64,000 bases of DNA, taken from Purpureocillium takamizusanense. Taxonomy: Eukaryota; Ascomycota; Sordariomycetes; Hypocreales; Ophiocordycipitaceae. Of the stretch, positions 1 through 11,700 are shown piece by piece; position 1 is the first letter of the stretch; the number at the start of each line of letters is the position of its first letter. The position numbers were made by a program, and so were the translations under genes. The stretch is taken from NCBI RefSeq assembly GCF_022605165.1, contig NC_063069.1, forward strand, positions 1,488,001 through 1,552,000, given 5' to 3'. Below the pieces are notes generated by a model, which saw only the letters and a program-made list of their open reading frames with translations, was not told the origin of the DNA and searched no databases.

Positions 1-1970
1 TCCTCCTCCTCGGCATCTCGGCAGATTGCTGCTGAGCGTGGCGAACACGACGACGGTGCAGGCGTCACCGATGGGGGGCGGGAGGTGACGGCCGAGACGA
101 GGACTGAGAAAGAGCGGCGGTTGCAGGTTGTTTGTCTCGTTGTGTCTTGGTGTGTGTGTGTATGTGTGTGTATGTGTGTGTATGTGTGTGTGTGTGTGTG
201 TGTGTGCGTGAGCGTGCATGTGTGTGTGTGTAAGTGTTGTTTTGCGAGAATCGACAGAGGCTCGTCCAAACTGTGTGTGTACGCACTGCACAGTACAGTA
301 CCTTCTTTCATCCTGACAAAGTGACTAGAAGACGGAAGGCGCCAGCCAGCGCAAAATGCAGTCTGACCAGCCAACCACCACTACTGAGAGCTACAGGAAT
401 CCATTCGGCACACGGGGCTGCCAACGAGCGAGAGCAAAATCGGTATCGATACCTTGGCCACTTGGTACCTTCATACCGCCCACGGCGCCATCACCAACAG
501 TGCCTGCGAGCAAGTACAGTGAGCGCGCAAACGGGACACCGGCCGGATGCCCTTGGAGTCCGTTGATCGACCATCCATGGAAGTAGGTACGTACCCAACT
601 TAGGTACTTACCCAAGAGCCTGGGCACGGGCCCCACTGCGACAGGGGTAGCGCAATTTGGACTGCACTAACTGAGACCCACCAGCCACTGCAAACCCTGT
701 ACGTACCTACCCTTTCAGGGCCCCATCGCAACCCTCCAAAGGCTCAAGGGTTCGCCTGGGAGGCAGTTGAATGAGGCAAACCAGTCTTGCCAGTGCGCCG
801 CCGCCGCCGCTGCCCACCACTCCTTCAGCTCGAGTTAGGCGGGTTGTGGGGATGACGACGCTGGTGATGCCGGGCGCGCGCGCGCCCAGGTGCTCGTGCA
901 CCACACCCCCTGACCATCCACACCCAGGAGATCCATCTGGGTTGGGAAATGGTCCCAGCGGAGCCCCGCGCCCACTCGAGCCCAGCAGATCCCCTGGCCC
1001 GCCATTGCCGCCGACTGGCTTGAGCAAGGTACTTGTACTTTTACTTATTCGGGTCCTCCGTGCGGGAAGGAAACCCCGAATCCCAGTGAAGGCGCCCTTC
1101 ACCGACCCGGCGACGCACGATACTTCCATCGCACCTGCCTCGCACCTCCTGCCCGAGTGCCTCCTTTGGCCGTCCGTTACACTCGGCACAGCACGGTACA
1201 GCGCCAGCAGCCTGTTGCGACCACCACTGCATCCATCCTCCCTTTCCTTCCTTCCAGCCTCCCATTCTTCCTCTTTGCCTCGCGCAAACCACCACAATCT
1301 TCCTCTCAGCTGCTGCCATTGCCATCCGGGTTCCATCCGGGTCGACATGAGACGGCACTCGGGCATGCCGCTCTAAGAACCCCTCGAGGTGCGTGCGACG
1401 AAAACCATACTTGCTTTTTGGCGATTCTCCGTGAATCTTCGGTGCGCCTGTCCATCCATCCCCGTCTCGCTTCCTCCACTCCCAGCGAGACCGCCGCCGC
1501 GCCTCTGGCATCCTGCTGCCAAACTGCTTCCCCTACTACCTCGACGGGCAATTGGCGTCGTGTCCTCCTCATCGTCCCCGCCTACCTGCTTCTCTGCCGC
1601 CCCCCTCGACTCGTGCACATCTCCAGGTGGCACCGAGCGGCAGGCCGCATCCGCAGCCACGTTGCTCATCCCGTTCCGCGTCTCTTGTACTATCGCAACG
1701 CATGCCGTTGCGACTCGCAGCCTTTGCCGTTGTTGCTCCGCCGGCTTGTGCACCGCTTTGGATGCTAGGGGCCCTTCACTAACTCGCTACCTCAGTGCAT
1801 CCTCATCCCAGCGGCTCACTTCGCTGAGGCTTTGGCCACTGCATCCGAACCCCCTTCAACCTCATAAGCGCAGGCGTCTTAACCACGGCGCCATTGTTGC
1901 CTTGTCAAAGCGTCGTACATACCAAGCCAGGCTTCAACGAGAACCCTGCGCGAGCCCGAGGCCATCTGCC
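1..1970. other. Left-edge spacer and leader of the next gene
   Basis: No gene is recognised here. Bases 1 to about 130 are open on the + strand and could be the end of a gene lying to the left, but nothing identifies it. A TG microsatellite follows. GTACGTACC-type motifs lie at about 584-616 and 700-714. From about 1190 to 1970 the + strand is rich in C and T with few G, as in fungal promoters and 5' leaders, and probably belongs to the gene starting at 1971. Confidence 0.5.
151..232. repeat. (TG)n microsatellite
   Basis: Imperfect TG dinucleotide tract with TA and GC interruptions on the + strand. It makes spurious Cys/Val or Thr/His reading frames, which are not genes. Confidence 0.9.
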
Positions 1971-4900
1971 ATGGCCATGATTAGCCCGACCACCGATGCC
2001 ACGGCGTCTCGACCGGCCTCGACCATTGCCTCTCCGCGCCACGTCAGGTCAAGAACCCAGAGCATATCCAGCGACCGACCGTCCACGATTGGCTTCAGCC
2101 TGGGCTTGACGGCGCCGCCTGTCTTCGTATCCCCTGAGCCCGCCTTTATCGCCGGTTCGGCAGCATCGCAAATCGTGACCAATGATCACGATGGCCACGC
2201 CGATTCTTGGTACGATCAGAATGGCGTGGAGCCGCCTAGTGAGACGGCGCTGGTCACGCCTGCTGCGCTGCAGCTCGTCAACGGCTTTCTTGACCAGCTC
2301 CTTTTCAACTTCTTGCAGGTGTCCAAGTCAACGAACCTTTCGGCGCTCCGGCCGGCTGTCTCTGAGATTTTGAAGCCGAAACTGGCAAAAGACACCATCA
2401 GCAATGCCGACGAGGAGCTGCGCGAGTATTTAGGTGGTTCGGACGAAGAAGATTTCACGGCTCCCGCCAACCCTCGAAACTGGGACGCGGAGCTCGTCTG
2501 GAAGCGCACGAGGCTGCGATGCATGGTGTATTCCTCACTAGGCGACATGGAGGAAGAAGATGAAGACATCTACATGGAGCAGGAGAACCTCGAGATTGGA
2601 GCCCACGAGCCAACCTCCGACGTCGTTTCTCCCGCGGTTGCCATCTTTCTCACCTCTGTGCTCGAGTACATGGGCGAGCTTACCTTGACCGTCGCTGGCC
2701 AGGCTGCATATCAACGCGTCCGAGCAAACATTGTCAAAGGTATCAAAAATGGCACCCGCAGCGCTTCCGACGTTGCGGATCGCATTGTCGTCTGCGAGAT
2801 GGACATGGAGCGCGTAGCTCTCGACCGAACCTTGGGCCGCTTGTGGCGCGGATGGAAGAAGCGCGTGCGATCTCCTGACACGGCGGTACGACCCGCGTCA
2901 AGAGGCTCCAACAGCCATTCGAAGCAAGACATTGGCTCTCCCGAGCGCCTTGCGTTCCGGTCTGCCCTGAGCGACGCTACTGGGGACCAACGCAGGCCTC
3001 AGGACCGTCCGGATGACACGATTGTGGAAGATGTGCACCCTGCGGACATACCCCTTCCGATGGGCGACCACGATGTTGATGAGATTGAAGTCCCGGGACT
3101 GGCTCCGAACAGTGATGACGAGGATGAGCCGAGCCCCGACGAAAAGCCTGTCCGTCGTCGCCCAAAGAGTCTCTCTATCACACCTTTTATAATTGCCAAC
3201 GGCCTGCCAACACCGACAACGTCGCAGCCGCATACCCCCGTCATCACTGCCGCTCGGAAACGGTCGACCTCCTTGCCAACGCCCGTAGCAGCAACTTTTC
3301 ATGCCTCAAGACAAGCAAAGAAGGCTTCGAATATCACGAAGACCCCTTGTACTGAGGGTAAGGAGGAGACTCAGGGAGAAACATGCACCGGCGACAACGA
3401 AGCATCATCATCAGGCGATGGCTATGCTGATACACGAGCCAATATATTGTCCAAGCCAGGTGACACTGTGAAGGTGCAGAAGGCTACACTTTCAAACAGG
3501 CCCGCTGCTGTGGAAAGTCGAGACTGCGACTCTTCTGATTACGAGGACGCGGAGGAAGTAGCCTTTGAGAAGGCAGAAATTGTGACGTCTTCACGGGTTT
3601 CCATAAACGGCAGTTCAAGCTCCTCGGCGTCAGAGTCTGGAAAAACTTCGCCCACCAAACGGCCGTCTAGTGTCCATTCGGCCCGCATTGTCGACGTGCC
3701 TCGGCCTCGGAGCCCCTCACATTCGCGGGCAACATCGCTTGACATGACAGAGCGCAACCGAGCCGCCAGCCTGTCCAGTGCGGCTAGTCGAACACGACCA
3801 CCTTCATCTCAGGACGAGCGGAAACCAAAATATGAAGGCCAGCCTCCGACACACGCGGAACATATGTCTCAGTCGTTGGTCGAGAAGAAATCGCCGAGGC
3901 AAGTTGAAGTCGCCATCCCCGAATCCGAGGAGGACTCTGGTCGCCTCAAGCCGTCCGAGTCCCCCGAGTCAATCGGCCGTGCCATTTCTCCACCTGGCCC
4001 TGCTGTACCTGATGTTCTCGGCTCTCAGTCGAGGCGGGATTATGTGGCCCCAAGTGCCTTCGGGAAGAAGCCGCCCTCTTTTGCAAGCAATCGAGATCAC
4101 CCGCCTCCGAGCTTGAAAGTGTCCACCTCAAGAATCGTAAGCTCTGGGCCATTCATCGATGAGACCATCCCGGAGATCCCGCAGAAGTCACCAGTTCAGG
4201 CGAGCTGGCAGAGCCCCAAGGCTGAGAGCCGCGGTATGCACTCGATGGAGCGCTACAGAACGAAAGAGACGGACGACGACTTGTCGCTGCCAATGCAGAG
4301 CAATGTTGCCCCTCGACAAATTCACACTTCGGCGTCATCAGCATCGTCAGGCACCTCCAGATTGAAGCCCGTGCGGACCTCGGAGGATAGTTCCAGCCGT
4401 GCCGAAAGTGTGGCGCGCAACTTCGAACAGCTTATTCAGAGCAACCAAACCATAACATACACCCTCACTCCGGAGAACATGCGCGACATTGACGTGAGTT
4501 CTCCGCTGACAACATGAGGATCATGTTCCGCTGATGCTAACGACTCGCAGTCTAAGCGATCAATCGACAGCCCGGTAGTGACCAAATTCTCAAGAAGGAG
4601 TGACGACGTTCGCGGCCAGAGCTCGCCTCGCACGCCCACCATTCCTGACATCCCAAGGTCGCCTGTGACTCAGCAGCCAAAGACCCCCACCAGCCCCAGA
4701 GCTGTTGAGGGAAAAGGGAGCAGGCCTCCAGGTCCTTTGTCTCGCTCACCCCCCGGAGTGGCTGTTTCGACGGGTCGAGTTGGGAGCCCCAAGGCTCGAG
4801 AGGCCCGTGTTCCCAGGGAGTCGATTTCTGACTTTGCCGAGTTTATCAAGTCCACAGGCCCAGCAGGAGACCGAAGCTCAGTCCGCAAACCAAGCGTGCC

Positions 4901-5930
4901 GACCCCGTCGGGTCCTGTGATCAACACCATGCCGGCTCGCCAGGTCTCGGCAGCGAGCACACGCGGCCGGCATCAACCTCGCGAGGCGGCGGTAGATACC
5001 AGGAACGACAACTCAGACCTGATTGACTTCATACGCCAGGGCCCCCCAATTGCAACCAGCGGACATCGCATACCCCGCCATGTCGCCCCGTTCCGCACTA
5101 CCATGGACTCGGACCAGATGTCGGGAGCCATCGGAGGCAAAGCGGTAGACGCGACCATCCCCGAGATACGATACAGTCAGGCCTCCACCAGCGTCACCGA
5201 CAACTCCATGCCCTCTATGCAATCATCCATCAACTCCAGCTCTGCGCTCCTCCGTAACAAGGTCGCACCTGGTCCGGGCATGGGAGTCGATGACCAGGGT
5301 ATGATGCCACAGCGTAAACAGAGACGCGTACGCGACCCTTACAGCATCGACTTCAGCGACGACGAAAATGATGAGGCCATCGTTACAACTAAGCCGCCCG
5401 CGAGGAAAGAGGAGAGCTTGGCGGAATTCCTTCGCAATTATGACCCGCCTCCGGAGCCTCCTAGCTCTCCGCCTCGACTGCCCAAGAAGAAGGCCAGCGC
5501 GCCGAGCCTCATTGGCAGGTTTACCCGTGGTGGCAACAAAGATAAGGATGTAGGGGCCAACAAATCCAGCCTCAAGCCTGAGTCGCGGTCTCTCCACAGC
5601 CGGTCCAGCAGCGGCAAGGGTGGCCATATCCCTCTCCAAGTGAATATGCCTTCCGGGTACGACAAGTACGGCGCATCCGATGGGGTCCCAGGTCGCCCCC
5701 GCATGACGTCCACTGCTTCTGCCGGACGAGTGCCGAGGAAGAAGTTTGAGCCCCGAGAGGCTGTATCGACGCGTCGGACTGAGACCTCGGAACTCGCGGC
5801 GTTCCTTCGTGACTCGGCCCCACCGGACGCTGGGTTGGACACGCGGCTCGCGCGAGCGTCATCTCACCGGGAAGAAAGCAACGGGTTTGCCAAAATGTTT
5901 GGGCGCAAGAAGAAGATCGGTGTCAGCTAA
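1971..5930 (+). CDS. Large Ser/Pro-rich, mostly disordered fungal protein with a four-copy short motif
   Basis: Exons 1971-4493 and 4551-5930 give about 1300 residues. The 57 nt intron has donor GTGAGT, branch GCTAAC and acceptor CAG. The start chosen is an ATG followed by GCC, with C at -1. The same frame is open upstream to 1389, but that part is low-complexity leader-like sequence. Residues about 95-165 form a conserved-looking helical segment (LVNGFLDQLLFNFLQVSK, then LRPAVSEILKPKLAK). The rest is rich in Ser, Pro, Arg and acidic residues, like a phosphorylated scaffold. Four copies of a motif resembling S-[DE]-[LF]-x-x-F-[IL]-[RK] occur near residues 934, 996, 1129 and 1254. The last residues are basic (FGRKKKIGVS). 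I recall relatives being labelled flocculin-like (FLO11) in fungal annotation, but I see no signal peptide or GPI signal, so I do not adopt that name. Function unknown; the gene itself is secure. Confidence 0.85.
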
Positions 5931-7971
5931 AGCGCCAACAAGCAAGGATTGTAACGCATTTCCAACGAGACTGTCGGAGAACGCCCTTAACGACCATTCA
6001 ACACTTACAACGTCCACGAATCTCTAATTTTCCGTCAAATGTTTATTTAAGTCATGACACCTCTCGCAACTACTCGTCTGTCGGCCAGCCGTACGAGCGG
6101 CGCCACAGATCGCATTGCTCGAATTCCCCGTTGCCGCCCCCAGTCACTGGCACTTCGTTGTTTTTCTGAATACCCACCCCACTGTTCCATTATCCATATG
6201 TAGTCTTGAACTCATCTTCCTTTCTCTCTTCTCTTTCTTAGGAATGGGCACTGCGTTCGCGCAGACGGGCTGGGTGCCGGGGGGGGGGGATTTTTTTTTA
6301 AGCAGAGTCAGCTTTGTTTGCTCGCTTTTAGCGACCTCTACAAGGGGTTGCTTTCTTGGACTTTTCCTCGATGGCATGTCTGAAGCATTAGCAAGGAGGA
6401 CGAAGATGGCGGAAGGGCGGTGCCGGGACGGACGACGGCCGAGGAAGGAAGGGTGGGTTGTTGAGGCCGCCGTGCCTTGGTGCTTGCCTGCCTGGACCAG
6501 GTCCATGGCTCGGCAGGCGGTCATGCAGGCTTCTCCGAATATATTCGAGACTTGGCTCCTATTGAGAAATCGTGCATTTGTCCTCATCGCAACCTCCTGC
6601 TGTGAATGGTCCTTTGATCCGCATGCTCTGTGGCACTGCTGTTACTTGCAGCATCTGTAAGCGAGGCAGATTCATCCCTTGACCTTTCGGTTACCATCAT
6701 AGGTAGACTGTACGTATATTCACACCCGTACGGGGTCGCCACAATGAATGAATCCCAATGGTGGTTCCAAACATGTCATTGGAAAAAAGGCGACGTATAT
6801 TCGTCACTCGCTAGTTATACCCAGACCCAGCCCGGCAGGACCAAACAAAACGCAACAAAACAAAAAGTCGCGCCCGAACCAAAACAACGACCAACCGGCC
6901 GGCCGGCCAGTGTAACTGCGTGTGTGCATGTGTTCGTTTGTGTCTTGACTCCGTGCCGCTGCCGCCGCCGCCGTTGTGTCCCGCCGAACCCCCTCGAGTG
7001 CCGTCTCTCCCCGTACGCGCCAATATGCGCAAGGCCATCATCTGCTTGCCCGCCCTGTGTGCCTGTATGCCTGTCTGCCTGTCTGCCTGTCTGCCTGTCT
7101 GCCTGTCTGCCTGTCTGCCTCTCGCTCGAGTTTCGCGGCGCAAACGGGTGGCGGCGAGGGGCAAGTACAAACAAAGAACAACAAAGGCACAGCACGAAGC
7201 GGAAGCACTAGATCGCAAGGAGGGAAAGAGAAACAACATACAAGAAACGGAGAAAACAGAAAGGAGCCGAAGCCAGTCGCAAAAACCACGGAACCCCTGG
7301 ACCGAAGGGGAGCGAAAACAACAAGGAAAGAGTTCTGGAGCGCGGAAGCGCCACCCACCAGCCAGCCCATGATAGCCCAACGCATCAGTGTCGAGAACCC
7401 GTTTTGCGGGGCATTGCTCGAGACGAGCGGCCATGTCTGCCGCCATGGGCATGTCACGCGTCACCACTGGTAGCGAAATGGTGGGTGGGTAGCGCGGCCG
7501 GCGTCCAGAAACAATGCACAGAGGGGTTGTAGCCCAGAAAGGAGAACCAAGAAATCAAAAACGCCAGAGACGCTGTTCCCAGCCGCTCTCACCGACCAGA
7601 AAACGTGGAGAACCCAGCGCCATGCTAAACCAACCAACCAGTAAAAAACAAAAAGAGAAACTGAACAAGGAGAAGCAGGTACATCCTGAAATAGACGAGG
7701 GAGCAAGCATTATTATGCCCAGCAGGTATCTGCCTGAGGGGTGGTGAACGGGCAGGCAGAGGGGAGGTCGATGGCGGGCGAGCCAGTTCACATGGCGGCT
7801 TCAAAGGACGCATCAGCTGGCCTCGTCTGGGGCCCGACAGTCGGGCATGTTTGTTGAGAAACAGACCAGGCCTTGAACACCCGCAGGCGGCGGTACCGAC
7901 GCGGTCGGGCGATCTGGCGATACTGACAGCAGACGTCGCGGACGATAAGGCAGGGCCACGGAGCAATGTGC
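5931..7971. other. Intergenic, no gene recognised
   Basis: About 2 kb between two convergent genes, so it should hold both 3' UTRs. It contains a G run followed directly by a T run near 6281-6299 and a tandem CTGTCTGC array. Several open frames cross it on both strands, but all are Arg/Ser/Cys-rich, without domains or splice-linked partners. Confidence 0.6.
7071..7120. repeat. Tandem CTGTCTGC octamer array
   Basis: About six perfect head-to-tail copies of the 8-mer CTGTCTGC (a CTGT/CTGC alternation). It lies in intergenic sequence beyond the 3' end of MAF1. Confidence 0.9.
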
Positions 7972-9098
7972 CTAAATCTCCATCCGCCCCGCAATATCTT
8001 CGCTCATCAGTCTGTCGTGGCCATTATCGAGCATGTGGACATCGTCATCGTCAAAGTCCACCACATCTTCCTCGTCCAGGTCTTCCACGTAGTCGTCATC
8101 GGAGAAGGTCACTAGGTCGCCGTCCTCGCCTCGGTTCCAGAACAGGCCGTCGTCGTGCTGCTCCTCGTCGTCCTCAAAAGGCGGCACCAGCTCAGCGTCT
8201 CGATCGCCGAGCCAATACTTAGCGCGCTTCGTGGCCCCGTCTGAGTCGATGTCGGTCGTCCGTTTATGTTGGCCCAGCTTCATCGGCCGCAGGGTAGGGC
8301 TCGTCGACGAAATGACGGGGACGACGCGGACGTAGAGATATGCCACCCGCTTCAGTGCGCGGTTGAAGAAGAAATAGTGCACGGCCCAGATGGCACTCTC
8401 ATCCTCCTCGAACGGATCCGGGTCGGGATGGTAGCTGAAGATTGTGCATTCGTTGAGTCGCATCTCCTTGTCGATGAGGGACCAGCATTGCGGACCCCAC
8501 ACAGATGTCAAATCGCTACCGAGCGAGGAGTCATACGAGGATCCAGCTTCGAAGCCGGGGCGCACGTTTTGCAGAATCGAATCGAGGTTGATCATGACTC
8601 GTCGCAGGTTTCGCTCGCGCTTGAAATCGCCGGGCCGCAGGACGTGAGAAAAGTCGTAATGGGGATGGCTCGCGTTCAACGTCGCAATCAGGTACGCAAA
8701 GGTGCGACGACTTGACAGTTCGGACAGAGGCCCAAACGCACTCGACGTCGAGAACATTTGCATGCCCGGGGATGTCGCCAACATGTGCTCGCGATCGGGG
8801 GGTGAGAGGCTGGCGCCCAGCTTCAGCAGTGCGGCATGCTGAGAGCTGAGGTCCTTGTCGATGTTCTTGTACAGCTTCTTGTCGGAGCCCGTCGACTTTG
8901 TCGTGTACAGATCGCAGCCGCCGGTAACGTTGCAATCGGGAGTGTTGAAGTTGAGCGCGCTCGTGACGGCTTCAAAGTCGTGCACCGGGAGGTACTGTTC
9001 GGTAAGAATACCGCGTCAGCGTCCAGTCGGCCTTGGGCAACGTCGACAGCAAACGCGCGCCGAGACGGCGGGGACTGGGGGAATCGGCAGACCTTCAT
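7972..9098 (-). CDS. MAF1: Maf1, repressor of RNA polymerase III
   Basis: Minus-strand exons are 9098-9093 (only ATG AAG) and 8994-7972, giving 342 residues. The 98 nt intron has donor GTCTGC, branch GCTGAC and acceptor ACAG. The N terminus becomes MKYLPVHDFEAVTSALNF, followed by NTPDCNVTGGCDLYTTK, the conserved A region of Maf1. The B region lies around FAYLIATLNASHPHYDFS. The C region includes WSLIDKEMRLNECTIFSY and WAVHYFFFNRALKRVAYL. A long acidic tail follows, as in fungal Maf1. The family binds Pol III and blocks initiation when TORC1 or PKA signalling falls. Without the two-codon exon, no ATG precedes the conserved start, so the intron is needed. The 5' splice site is weak for a fungus and is the only uncertain part. 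Confidence 0.95.
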
Positions 9099-10904
9099 GT
9101 TGGGAAATGCGACGCGCGAGTGCGACAGGGAGCCGTTAGATGAAGATGGGGAGGGAGTGCGTTGACCGAACGACGCTGATTTGATGGATGATATTCTGGT
9201 GAATGCGCCGCGCAATCGCTGCGTTGAGAAAGTCGCCGTGAGACGGAATCGGCGGGCGCGGGTGGAGGCGGAGAGGGCGGATACGCGCAAGCGTCGCGAA
9301 TGTTCGCGGGAAGCGGGATCGGAGTTGTGAAGTGCCCAGACTGGCGCCGAAGCAATGGCCAAGCCGGTTCTTGATCCTCGACAGGCGGCACGGGCGTTTC
9401 GTGTCTTATCGTGTATGTGCTCCGAGATGGGGAGGCGCGTCTGCCGGGATGCGTCGCTTGCGAGCGAGTGCGGAGACTCGGATGCGATCAAAGACCCTAT
9501 CGTTAATCCAGGTGGCGGTCAACAAACAGCTAGACAAGAATGTCTAGCAGCGAGGGTCGGCAGGCATTGCTGTGCTTTGCGTGAGTGACGAAGGGGGTGG
9601 TTGTGACGGTGATGGTGACAGTGGAACGAGGATCCGGGGGAGGAAGTGGGGGAAGGCGGCATGCGCTGGAACACGGGCTCGGGCTGGACGTGACGAGCGG
9701 TGCGAAGACGGATCCGATAGAGTTGTTGCGACACACCAGCTGGCTGGCAGACCTCACCTCAGCTGAGGGGGGGGGGCCAAGTGCCGTCACTATCAGGAGC
9801 AGACACAGCGCACCGCCCGGAACTGATAGCGCGGCATGACCAACCCAGCCCAGGGTGGTACGTAGAGACGGGGAGGTGGTGGGGAGGGGAGAGCGAGCAC
9901 CTCATCCGGCTTCTTCCCTCCCATTGGAAGCCTCCACTGGTTTGATCAGTGGGCCGCCACCCGGTGTGGGCGGCCACCACACTAACAACGGCGACGCAAT
10001 GGGAGAGGGGGATCAAGGGGGGGGTCCCCATCCTCGCTCGGTGCAGTGCAGGCAGCGTCGCCGTGGCCTCTGCGCCGCCCACCCGCAATGTCAGCGTCAC
10101 TCACTCACAACGAGCCGTCCGTCAAGTGCCGGATTGGTCCGGCCCTGCGCTGGCGGCGCAACCCTCGCACGGACGAATGGGGGTTCGGCGCGCTGCCACG
10201 AGCTGGCTCCGTCGCGTCTCGCCGTCGCCTGTGGTGCCGACGCAGAGACTGCAATTGTTTCGTCGTCAGAGCCATTCGTTTCGTCACGTCGATCCCTCTG
10301 CAGGCCATCAGTGTTTTTTCTCCCTTGGTTGCGCGGGCGAACCAAGCCCGCTTGGCGCGCCTCCTTCTTCAGATAACACCCGAGTGCTCCATGCTGCTGC
10401 TGTTCGGACGCGCTGTGTGTGTATGAGGAAGTGGCGACGATGCTCCCCAACCGGGGCCAGTGCTTCCCAAAAGCAAAATAGGACGCCATGTCTGGCTGGT
10501 CTCTTGATATGATAAAGGACGGTGTTCCATCCTCAAAGATCTACGTAATGACACAAAGCCAACCGGTGCTGCCTCGCCAAAGACTGTCCGTCCAGCGCCG
10601 TCATCCTTTGTGTTCCTCTCTTCCCATCGAAGAGATGCTCAGTTGCCTGAGGCTTGTTTGCTTCATATGATTCCATTCTGTTCAAGGACTCGTGCGAAGT
10701 CGTCGTGCACCTGTCAAAGCGTTTCGTCAATGCCAAATCTCCAAGCCGGTCAATGTTCCTCGTCGGCGACGCCGCTCCCCCCCCAAGACAACAATGTGGT
10801 AGGTGTTCGGGACATATTGCGCTAATTCGTCAAGAGCGCGCAAACAGGGACCGTTGACTCCAGAGCGCGGGCCAACCACATCGGTAGAGGCCTCGGCGCT
10901 TCGT
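9099..10904. other. Intergenic, no gene recognised
   Basis: It holds the upstream region of MAF1 and the 3' side of the AP-1 sigma gene, both on the minus strand. A run of nine or more G lies near 9765. Open frames on both strands are Arg/Ala/Pro-rich and resemble no family I know. Confidence 0.6.
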
Positions 10905-11700
10905 CTACAAAATAAATTTGGCGGCCTCGTCGTCGAACTTGACAAAACAGAATCCAGCGTCAGCCACAACTCGGGCGGTCGCGAGCGGAAGCGCAACAGG
11001 TTCGGGGTCCCCGCCAAGGGAGCGCCATGCCAGGCGAAGGGCGAGACAAGACGGAAAGGAGACTCACCTCCATATCTTCTAGGGAGTCCTGCTGCCCTAT
11101 GCATCGTAAAACATTCTTTTTGCTGCTCTCCTGCAATTCGCCCGCCAGGAGGAGCTCGTCGAGAATGTAGTATGCCTTGGTAAAGGAGAAGATGATGTCC
11201 AGCTCGCACACGTTTCCGTAGTACTTGTCCATCTGCTCGACGTATCGATGGATAATTTCGAGTGTAATGAGTTCGTTGTCGTCGGACGAGCAGCCGGCGA
11301 TGAAGAAGAGCGAGGCATATCGGCGGTAAACAATCTTGGTATCTGCAATCCGCGTCGGCACGCATCAGCAACAGAGCTCCCCAATCGCCTGACACGTCCT
11401 CGAGGTAGCAATCTGACCTTTATACTCGAGAAAATTGCACATGCGGGTGCGGCGCGCGAGGACCAGCTGCGACACGTCCTTGACAATTTTGGCCTTGTCC
11501 TTGGGGGACAGGGTTGTGAACCATTTCGCCAGGCGCTGGATCAAACGCTCGTCAGTTCCGGGAGTCGCGGGGGGGTCCGGGAGCTTCGAGGCAACAAACC
11601 ACTTTACCCTGGCGGGACAGCAGAATCAAGTATCTAGCCAGCTGTCAGCAGGGCGTGGCGTTGAATGGGGAGGAAGGGGTTCGTCATACTGGATCGCCAT
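10905..11700 (-). CDS. AP-1 clathrin adaptor complex, sigma subunit
   Basis: Five minus-strand exons: 11700-11690, 11633-11600, 11535-11418, 11342-11068 and 10937-10905. The joined frame is 156 residues, the usual size for this family. The protein starts [15 protein letters not shown], continues [20 protein letters not shown], and holds the sigma signature [15 protein letters not shown]. It then reads [20 protein letters not shown] and [20 protein letters not shown]. The small subunit helps form the AP-1 core, which sorts cargo between the trans-Golgi network and endosomes. AP-1 sigma fits better than AP-2 sigma. The first four exons are firm. The last one (10 codons after DME, ending KFIL) rests on a CTGAC branch followed by an AAG acceptor and is less certain; reading through intron 4 gives an unrelated tail. 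Confidence 0.92.

Noticed and set aside
1..324. Open + frame from the left edge, running into the TG repeat
   Set aside because: It could be the end of a gene outside the window, but there is no domain and the repeat makes meaningless Cys/Val codons.
6811..7473. Overlapping long frames on both strands around the CTGTCTGC array
   Set aside because: Made by the tandem repeat; repetitive Cys/Leu/Pro or Thr/Gly/Arg/Gln composition and no homology.
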